From DASUFP01 sp036274495 (lineage in GTDB: Bacteria > Bacteroidota > Bacteroidia > AKYH767-A > OLB10): 13,598 nt of DNA. Every line of letters begins with the position of its first letter. The first letter of the stretch is position 1. Below are positions 7,774 to 13,598 of this stretch, piece after piece. A model generated the notes under the pieces. It made no database searches and was not told the DNA's origin. It saw only the letters and a program-made list of their open reading frames with translations. The position numbers and the translations under genes are program-made. The stretch is from NCBI GenBank assembly GCA_036274495.1, contig DASUFP010000025.1, forward strand, positions 1 through 13,598. The letters are read 5' to 3'.

Positions 7774-7828
7774 GTGCTTTCAGCCGACTTAGGGTGAGGA
7801 ATACACTGAAATGACAAACCCGTTAGAT

Positions 7829-9040
7829 TCAGGGCTTTTTGAGGGTGGCGACAAAAAGGGTATCCGCAGCCCTGCCCGCCCCGGAAACAGATTGCATACT
7901 GACTTGAACCGCGTGGGTGCTGTTACAAAATTTTTCAATAACATCCTCATTTTCAGCCATATATATCGAACATGTGATGTAAACCAGTGTTCCTCCGGAT
8001 TTTAACAACGGCCACACATTTTCCAGGATGCCCGTCTGCCGTTCCTGAAACGACCTGAGTTGTAACGGGTCAAAAAAGACCAGCTGCTCCGGTGTCCGGT
8101 TCCATGTTCCGCTTCCTGAGCAGGGAACATCGGCGATGATGCCGTCAAATTTTCGTCCTGCAAAATCACCTGTTACCGGCTGATTCACATCCAGGGAGAA
8201 GACCTTTTCGGCGAAAAGCCTGTTCCGTTGTAACCGTTCCCTGAAATTCTCCAGAACAGAAGTTCGTATATCCGTAGCCGTTATTTTAATAACCGGGTAT
8301 TTGTCGAGCAGCTGCAGCGACTTCCCTCCTGCTCCGCAACAGCAGTCCCACCACTCTTCACCACCGGATGCGGGTATGTGGTCGCCGGCCATCTGGGAGG
8401 AGAGGTCCTGTATTTCAAATGCACCTTTTTTAAATGATTCCCATTCGGTAAGTGATGTACCTGCCCTAAATCCCAAAGCATGGCCATCCCTTTCATCAAA
8501 TTTTATTTCAATGTTTTTCCGTTTACACTCCTCCACCACCTGACTGATGTGCCCCTCTCTTATGCGAATCCAGACCGGTGGCAGTTCCAGCAACTGCAAG
8601 GCCCGTTGTTCATGGGTAAGTCCGTCGTCAAGTGCTCCTCCCGCAGGCACCATATCTTTTACATCAAAATCAGTGAACTTGTCTGCAATCCATTGTAACC
8701 GTTGTGCTGGTGTAGTCTGCTGCAACTGAAGGGACGCTGCACCCAGAAAGTTTTCGAGCAGAAATGTTTTAAAAGATGATTCGTTTTCAATTGCAAGAAA
8801 TGCAGCTGCCGCCAAACGTATATTCAAATCGTGAGAAGGCAAAGCCCTTCCAATCCGAAAGTAGCCATGGACAAACGCAGCATATAGTCGCCTGTCGGAA
8901 GATCCGAAATTACGATGCTTTGAAAAATAACTTTTCAGGAATCTGTGCAACGGTATCTCACCGTTATAGGCACCAATAATATCGGTAATAATTCGAAGTC
9001 TTGAGGCAAAGATGCCGGCTGTTCCGGTGTCAGAGGTCAA
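7829..9040 (-). CDS. rsmB: RsmB/NOP-family RNA cytosine-C5 methyltransferase
   Basis: A 403-residue S-adenosylmethionine-dependent methyltransferase. Residues about 10-110 resemble the NusB-like RNA-binding N-terminus of RsmB (GSSDRRLYAAFVHGYFRIG). The catalytic domain follows: EIQDLSSQ at 209-216, SAM-binding motif I DCCCGAGGKS at 232-241, TDIR near 256, motif IV DVPCSGSGTW with C307, and motif VI ITCS with C357. In this family the motif VI Cys attacks C6 of the target cytosine and the motif IV Cys releases the product. Motif I has GAGGKS where many members have AAPGGKT. The start used is TTG at 9040, 11 bases inside the end of parC; no ATG or GTG occurs in the next stretch before the conserved region. 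The overlap suggests translational coupling. The target may be 16S rRNA C967, but RsmF-like specificity cannot be excluded, so the symbol is tentative. Confidence 0.85.
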   Translation of the reverse strand: MTSDTGTAGIFASRLRIITDIIGAYNGEIPLHRFLKSYFSKHRNFGSSDRRLYAAFVHGYFRIGRALPSHDLNIRLAAAAFLAIENESSFKTFLLENFLGAASLQLQQTTPAQRLQWIADKFTDFDVKDMVPAGGALDDGLTHEQRALQLLELPPVWIRIREGHISQVVEECKRKNIEIKFDERDGHALGFRAGTSLTEWESFKKGAFEIQDLSSQMAGDHIPASGGEEWWDCCCGAGGKSLQLLDKYPVIKITATDIRTSVLENFRERLQRNRLFAEKVFSLDVNQPVTGDFAGRKFDGIIADVPCSGSGTWNRTPEQLVFFDPLQLRSFQERQTGILENVWPLLKSGGTLVYITCSIYMAENEDVIEKFCNSTHAVQVSMQSVSGAGRAADTLFVATLKKP

Positions 9041-11108
9041 GTTTGGTCTGGGTTTTTCCTTTCGGCAAATTGGCGGGTGTTTCCGGTTTAACCGGCTTAC
9101 TTGCTTCCATTACCGCAGGGCGAATTTTAGCGATCGGGAATTTGGTTAACACATTTCCGATGGCTGAACGGTTCTTTACCAGTACTTCGTTAAAATCAAC
9201 CTCAAGCACAAGATTTTTAAGTTTGGGACGCGGTTTCAGTGTAACGTTTACCCTGGGACCGTTATCGGGTCCTGATATCCCCAGATAAAGTATTTTGGAA
9301 CCCTCGCTGCCCTTTGTAAGATCGTATGCCTTATCTCTGGTGACTCCTGATATAAAAAAACGCTTTACCATAACAGCGCCTCTGGCACCATCCTGATAAA
9401 TCATATTGTAAATGGTGGATTCGTCATTTTTCTCAAAAACAGCTATATGACGGATGTCCTTGCCCATATATGTTTTCTCGGTAATACGGGAAACAGTAAA
9501 CTTACCGTCGCCTGTGATTGCCAAAATTTCATCCAGATCGGAACAGTCGCAAACCAGCTCATCGCGTTTCAGGCCAAAGCCAGCAAAACCCTCTTCACGG
9601 TTCACGTACAATTTGGCGTTGTTGGCAATAACCTTGGATGCAACTATGGTTTCAAAGGATGCGATTTCTGTTCTTCGCTCTTTCCCCTTACCGTATTTTT
9701 TCAGCAATTCTTTAAAGTAGTTGATCGCATACGGCTTTAAATTATCAAGGTCGTGGTTGATGCGCTTCAGTTCAGCTTCAATTGCAGCAATTTTCTCCTC
9801 GGCACGGTTTGAATCGAATTTCGAAATACGTTTGATTTTGAGTTCCGTGAGCCGTACATAATCATCGTGCACCACCGGACGACGTAAAAACTTCAGATAG
9901 GGTTTAAGGCCTGTGGCAATGGTATCAATAATTTGTTCCCACGTTTCGCAATTTTCAAGCGCCCGATAAATCCGTTTCTCAATGAAGATGCGTTCCAGGG
10001 AATTGTAATGCCATTCCGATTCTTTTTCGTCTCTGGCTATTTCGAGTTCGAGGCGCAGTAAGTCGAGGGTGTTACGGGTCGAAATTTCAAGCACCTCATT
10101 AACGCTTACAAACCGGGGCCGTCCCTCTTCAATGATACAGGCGTTTGGTGAAATAGCCTGTTCGCACTGTGTGAACGCATAGAGTGCCTCAATGGCTTTT
10201 TCGGTATCCTGTGAAGCTTCCGGGTGCAGGTGAATAATGATTTCTACTTTGCCCGCTGTGTTGTCTTCAACTTTCTTAATTTTTATTTTTCCCTTATCAA
10301 CCGCAGCCAGAATAGAATCGATCACGGAAGTGGTAGTGGTACCAAACGGAATTTGGCGGATAATAAGCGTCTTTTTTTCTCCTGTTTCGATGACAGCCCT
10401 TACACGTATTCTGCCTCCCCTGATACCTTCGTTGTATTTTGAGAAATCAGCAATTCCGCCGGTTGGAAAATCAGGCAACAGGTTTACTTTTTTCCCTTTT
10501 ATACAATCGATAGATGCCTGAATGAGTTCGATGAAGTTATGCGGAAGAATTTTTGAAGCAAGTCCCACTGCAATACCTTCAACACCCATCACGAGCAGCA
10601 TCGGAAACTTCACCGGCAGTGTTACCGGTTCACGGTTCCGACCGTCGTAGGAAAGCTGCCAGACGGTAGTCTTGGGATTAAAAATTACCTCCTGTGCAAA
10701 CTTTGAAAGTCTGGCCTCAATATATCGTGGTGCAGCAGCACTGTCGCCCGTATGAAGATTGCCCCAGTTTCCCTGTGTATCGATAAGCAAATCTTTCTGA
10801 CCGATTTGCACCAGCGCATCGCCGATGGAAGCATCTCCGTGAGGGTGATACTTCATGGTGTTACCAATAATGTTTGCAACTTTATTGTACCTGCCGTCTT
10901 CCATTTCAAACATGGAGTGAAGGATGCGTCGCTGAACAGGCTTAAAGCCGTCCTCGACATACGGCACGGCACGTTCAAGAATTACATACGATGCATAATC
11001 CAAAAACCATGATTTGTACATTCCGGCAATAGCTGCCGAATCGTTGCTGATATGATTTTCGAGTGCCGCGGCACTCTTATCCTCTTTTTTGTTTTTATCT
11101 ATTTCCAT
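9030..11108 (-). CDS. parC: DNA topoisomerase IV subunit A
   Basis: A 692-residue type IIA topoisomerase A subunit that cuts and rejoins DNA. The N-terminal winged-helix region carries GFKPVQRRIL at 54-63, the HPHGD segment at 88-92 and the active site AAAPRYIE, with R128 and the DNA-linking Y129. Tower and coiled-coil regions follow, to about 490. A reduced C-terminal domain occupies about 505-660 (KLYVNREEGF, GKDIRHIAVF, GARGAVMVKRFF). The GyrA-box typical of gyrase is not present, which with the adjacent parE supports topoisomerase IV, the decatenase that separates daughter chromosomes. The protein is somewhat shorter than E. coli ParC (752 residues). In the quinolone-determining loop the residue matching GyrA Ser83 is Ala93, while the match to Asp87 is Asp97. 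It starts 6 bases after the parE stop and overlaps the methyltransferase gene at its 3' end. Confidence 0.93.
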   Translation of the reverse strand: MEIDKNKKEDKSAAALENHISNDSAAIAGMYKSWFLDYASYVILERAVPYVEDGFKPVQRRILHSMFEMEDGRYNKVANIIGNTMKYHPHGDASIGDALVQIGQKDLLIDTQGNWGNLHTGDSAAAPRYIEARLSKFAQEVIFNPKTTVWQLSYDGRNREPVTLPVKFPMLLVMGVEGIAVGLASKILPHNFIELIQASIDCIKGKKVNLLPDFPTGGIADFSKYNEGIRGGRIRVRAVIETGEKKTLIIRQIPFGTTTTSVIDSILAAVDKGKIKIKKVEDNTAGKVEIIIHLHPEASQDTEKAIEALYAFTQCEQAISPNACIIEEGRPRFVSVNEVLEISTRNTLDLLRLELEIARDEKESEWHYNSLERIFIEKRIYRALENCETWEQIIDTIATGLKPYLKFLRRPVVHDDYVRLTELKIKRISKFDSNRAEEKIAAIEAELKRINHDLDNLKPYAINYFKELLKKYGKGKERRTEIASFETIVASKVIANNAKLYVNREEGFAGFGLKRDELVCDCSDLDEILAITGDGKFTVSRITEKTYMGKDIRHIAVFEKNDESTIYNMIYQDGARGAVMVKRFFISGVTRDKAYDLTKGSEGSKILYLGISGPDNGPRVNVTLKPRPKLKNLVLEVDFNEVLVKNRSAIGNVLTKFPIAKIRPAVMEASKPVKPETPANLPKGKTQTKLDL

Positions 11109-11114
11109 GCATTA

Positions 11115-13025
11115 TCAGGCCACTGCCACCTCTGGCTCTTCTAACTGTTCCAGCTCTTTTCCCGGCACTTCGTTCATTACCATTTCTTCCTCCATACGCA
11201 AATTGCGGATGATAAATTCCTGTCTTTCGGGCGAATTTTTTCCCATATAATAGTCGAGCAACGCATGAAGCGCTGTTTCACCTTTCAGTTCCACATTTTC
11301 GAGCCGGATTTTTCTGCCTATAAACCGCTTAAATTCATCAGGAGAAATCTCACCCAATCCCTTGAACCGTGTAATTTCCGGTTTCGGTTTCAGTTTTTCG
11401 ATTGCGGCAATGCGCTCTGGTTCCGAATAACAGTATATTGTTTCCTTTTTATTTCTGACCCTGAACAACGGTGTTTGCAAAATGTAGAGATGCCCGTTTT
11501 TTACCAGATCAGGAAAAAACTGAAGGAAAAAGGTCATCAGCAACAACCGGATATGCATCCCATCCACATCGGCATCCGTTGCAATCACTATTTTATTGTA
11601 CCGGAGCGCATCCAATCCATCTTCAATATTCAACGCGTTTTGAAGCAAATTGAATTCCTCATTTTCATACACTATTTTCTTGGTAAGGCCGAAACAATTC
11701 AGCGGTTTTCCTTTTAAAGAAAAGACAGCCTGCAGACTCACATCACGGGCAATGGTTATAGATCCGCTGGCCGAATCGCCCTCGGTAATAAAGAGGGTTG
11801 ACTCATATTTATCGGGATGCTTGCTGTCGAGATGCACTTTGCAATCGCGAAGTTTTTTGTTGTGCAGATTCGCTTTTTTAGCCCGCTCATTCGCCAGCTT
11901 TTTAATGCCGGCAATTTCTTTGCGTTCACGCTCCGACTGTTGAATTTTTTTGAGCCAGGCCTCGGCAACCTGCGGATGTTTGTGGAGGTAATTGTCGAGT
12001 TCGGTCTTTATAAAATCGTTGATCCAGTTGCGCAGCGAAGGTCCGCCCGGTGAAGTATTCTGTGAACCCAGTTTGGTTTTAGTCTGCGATTCAAAAACAG
12101 GCTCCTGAATACGGATTGATATAGCAGCCGAAATGGACTCCCTGATATCACTTGGCTCAAAGTCTTTCTTATAAAACTCGCGTGCGGTTTTAACAATGGC
12201 CTCTCTGAAAGCAGCCTGGTGTGTGCCCCCCTGAGTGGTATGCTGACCGTTTACAAATGAGTAGTAGTCTTCGCCGTATGAAACAGTATGCGTAAAGGCC
12301 ACTTCAATATCGTCGCCCGACAAATGTATAATCGGGTAAAGTCCCTCGTCGCTCAGGTTATTTTTCAACAAGTCAAGCAACCCGTCTTTCGATGCAAACT
12401 CCTGCCCGTTGAAATGAATAGTGAGGCCGACATTCAGGTAGGTATAATTCCTGATCATCGCTTCCACGAAATCGTTGCGGTAGGAATAGTTCTTGAAAAT
12501 AGTGCTGTCGGGAGCAAACGATATCAGTGTTCCGTCAGGAGCAGAAGTTCCTTTGGTCTTGTGTTCTTTTACCAGTTCGCCCTTACAAAATTCAGCAACC
12601 ACGGTTTTGCCGTCTCGTACCGATTGCACGATAAAACTTTCAGAAAGGGCATTCACTGCCTTTGTTCCTACCCCGTTAAGTCCCACCGATTTCTGAAATG
12701 CCTTGCTGTCGTATTTGCCTCCGGTGTTTATTTTGCTCACACATTCGACCACCTTACCCAGTGGAATTCCCCTTCCAAAGTCACGAATTTCAACTCTGCC
12801 CTGATCAATCACAATATCGATCCGTTGTCCGTATCCCATAACATACTCATCAATCGAATTATCGATGATCTCCTTTATCAGGACATAAATACCGTCGTCT
12901 CTTGAAACCCCGTCACCCAGCTTACCTATATACATACCCGGACGGAGCCGGATATGCTCCTTCCAGTCGAGGGACTGTATGCTTTCTTCCGTATACTGAT
13001 GATCTTCAACCTTTTTCTTAGCCAT
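11115..13025 (-). CDS. parE: DNA topoisomerase IV subunit B
   Basis: A 636-residue ATPase subunit of a type IIA topoisomerase. The GHKL ATPase shows EIIDNSIDE with E52 and N56, RDFGRGIP at 81-88 and the lid GLNGVG at 115-120. The transducer contributes QTKTKLG (K316). The TOPRIM domain has ITEGDSASG with catalytic E415, SLKGKPLN, and the metal-binding DADVDGMH (D484, D486, D488), then RFKGLGE and the closing SPERQEFIIRNL. GDSASG replaces the GDSAGG of most GyrB proteins, and the KKIVYENEEFNLLQ segment is characteristic of the Bacteroidota topoisomerase IV B subtype. It pairs with ParC to form the A2B2 enzyme and couples ATP hydrolysis to strand passage. It is the first gene of the parE-parC-methyltransferase cluster. 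A second GyrB elsewhere is expected but not visible here. Confidence 0.95.
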   Translation of the reverse strand: MAKKKVEDHQYTEESIQSLDWKEHIRLRPGMYIGKLGDGVSRDDGIYVLIKEIIDNSIDEYVMGYGQRIDIVIDQGRVEIRDFGRGIPLGKVVECVSKINTGGKYDSKAFQKSVGLNGVGTKAVNALSESFIVQSVRDGKTVVAEFCKGELVKEHKTKGTSAPDGTLISFAPDSTIFKNYSYRNDFVEAMIRNYTYLNVGLTIHFNGQEFASKDGLLDLLKNNLSDEGLYPIIHLSGDDIEVAFTHTVSYGEDYYSFVNGQHTTQGGTHQAAFREAIVKTAREFYKKDFEPSDIRESISAAISIRIQEPVFESQTKTKLGSQNTSPGGPSLRNWINDFIKTELDNYLHKHPQVAEAWLKKIQQSERERKEIAGIKKLANERAKKANLHNKKLRDCKVHLDSKHPDKYESTLFITEGDSASGSITIARDVSLQAVFSLKGKPLNCFGLTKKIVYENEEFNLLQNALNIEDGLDALRYNKIVIATDADVDGMHIRLLLMTFFLQFFPDLVKNGHLYILQTPLFRVRNKKETIYCYSEPERIAAIEKLKPKPEITRFKGLGEISPDEFKRFIGRKIRLENVELKGETALHALLDYYMGKNSPERQEFIIRNLRMEEEMVMNEVPGKELEQLEEPEVAVA

Positions 13026-13044
13026 TCTTATAATTTGAATGGCT

Positions 13045-13052
13045 CAAAGTTA
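13045..13052 (-). promoter_or_regulatory. Putative -7 element for the parE-parC operon
   Basis: On the minus strand this is TAACTTTG, matching TAnnTTTG, 19 bases upstream of the parE ATG. A TTG is found only about 27 bases further upstream, longer than the usual spacing, so the -33 part is not supported. The implied leader is about 10-15 bases. Confidence 0.42.
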
Positions 13053-13180
13053 AGCAATCCGAGCGGGTTAAAAGGGTCTCAAACCACTGAAAATACTGAG
13101 TTTTTAACCATAATGTGTTCAAAAAGAACTATATCCAAAATTTCTCCTGAGGCCGTCCCGAAACAATTCAAGATTATCCC

Positions 13181-13207
13181 AAAAAAAAGGGCTGCCTCCG
13201 GCAGCCC
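13181..13207 (-). terminator. Intrinsic terminator of the right-edge T9SS gene
   Basis: GGGCTGCC (13189-13196) pairs with GGCAGCCC (13200-13207) around a 3-base loop. Eight A precede it on the plus strand, which become a T-tract after the hairpin on the minus strand. It sits 23 bases past the stop of the T9SS gene and shields parE from read-through. Confidence 0.87.
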
Positions 13208-13230
13208 CTGAAAAAAGATTTACTGTGCTG

Positions 13231-13598
13231 TTATTCGATTATCAGCGCCTTCGATACCCTCTCTTCATCGGTACTTACAACCACCATATAGTATCCGGGC
13301 TTTATTCCGTCAAGCGAAACGGTAACGTCACTCTCATAATAACCGCTAAGGGCTACGGATTTATTTACTACGGTACGGCCCAGCATGTCGGTAATGATAA
13401 GGCTGGCGGAAGTCGCTTCTTCCGATGCGATGTGCATATTCAGATCTGAACCGCTGAGGGCAGGATTGGGATATACGTTCATGGAAAGCGGCGTAAATCC
13501 GTCCTCATCATCGTTCATAAGGTTTCCTTCGCGAGGTGAACTGTTGTTGCATGCATAACTGTAAGTAATCTGACTGCTTTTCTGTGTCAGCTTGTATT
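13231..13598 (-). CDS. C-terminal part of a T9SS type A cargo protein
   Basis: Only the last 122 or so codons are present; the frame has no stop up to the right window edge, so the ATG at 13518 is internal and not the start. Codons before it read ACNNSSPREGNL, a low-complexity linker. The final 80 or so residues are a T9SS type A sorting domain: NVYPNPALSG, SLIITDMLGRTVV, GIKPGYYMVVV, and the end KALIIE. This domain directs the mature protein through the outer-membrane type IX secretion pore, where it is usually cleaved and the protein attached to surface lipopolysaccharide or released. The function of the rest cannot be judged from this window. The gene ends at its own intrinsic terminator and lies just upstream of parE on the same strand. 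Confidence 0.88.
   Translation of the reverse strand, partial: YKLTQKSSQITYSYACNNSSPREGNLMNDDEDGFTPLSMNVYPNPALSGSDLNMHIASEEATSASLIITDMLGRTVVNKSVALSGYYESDVTVSLDGIKPGYYMVVVSTDEERVSKALIIE

Noticed and set aside
7748..7828. A terminator after the methyltransferase gene
   Set aside because: Only a distant 6-base repeat (TTTCAG/CTGAAA) without a T-tract; not supported, so read-through into the surface-protein gene stays possible.
11265..11717. A 150-codon plus-strand open frame opposite parE
   Set aside because: It covers the TOPRIM region of parE in antisense and shows compositional noise only.
12288..12905. A 205-codon plus-strand open frame opposite parE
   Set aside because: It lies wholly antisense to conserved parE coding sequence, has no recognisable domain and no promoter; a shadow frame.
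13231..13518. A complete 95-residue protein starting at the ATG at 13518
   Set aside because: The frame stays open to the window edge and the product is only a T9SS sorting tail, so it is the end of a larger gene.

Overview
The window looks like a chromosomal housekeeping segment of a member of the Bacteroidota. Four things point there: two proteins ending in type IX secretion (T9SS) type A sorting domains; octamers matching the Bacteroidota sigma-factor element TAnnTTTG just upstream of most genes, with no strong Shine-Dalgarno sequences; a transketolase split into separate subunits; and a parE-parC topoisomerase pair of the Bacteroidota subtype. I cannot name the genus. No rRNA, tRNA, CRISPR array, insertion sequence or phage gene is visible.

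Layout from left to right. Positions 1-510 (minus) hold the N-terminal 170 codons of a secreted VWA-domain protein cut by the window edge. Upstream of it, 563-1405 (minus) is the N-terminal subunit of a split transketolase; its C-terminal partner is not in the window. A divergent promoter region leads to mutS2 (plus, best start 1525), which lacks the Smr nuclease domain and converges on hslR (minus), an S4-domain RNA-binding protein. hslR and ychF (plus, a universal ribosome-associated ATPase) are divergently transcribed from a compact region with a promoter-like element on each strand. A bidirectional intrinsic terminator at 5314-5349 separates ychF from a convergent gene for a large surface protein (5363-7747, minus): LVIVD-type propeller, two carboxypeptidase-regulatory-like domains, a beta-sandwich and a T9SS tail.

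The right half is a minus-strand cluster, parE - parC - RsmB/NOP-family RNA methyltransferase, with 6 bases between parE and parC and an 11-base overlap between parC and the methyltransferase, so probably one translationally coupled operon. At the right edge lies the C-terminal part of another T9SS cargo protein, followed by its own intrinsic terminator at 13181-13207.

Functionally the genes fall into DNA topology and recombination control (parE, parC, mutS2), ribosome and RNA maintenance (hslR, ychF, RNA methyltransferase), pentose-phosphate metabolism (transketolase half) and cell-surface or secreted proteins (VWA protein and two T9SS cargos). I found no convincing new multi-gene system. 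The most useful observations are the re-assigned mutS2 start with a promoter inside the longer reading frame, the orphan transketolase half next to a VWA gene, the Smr-less MutS2, the Ala in the quinolone-determining region of ParC and the histidine-rich surface propeller.
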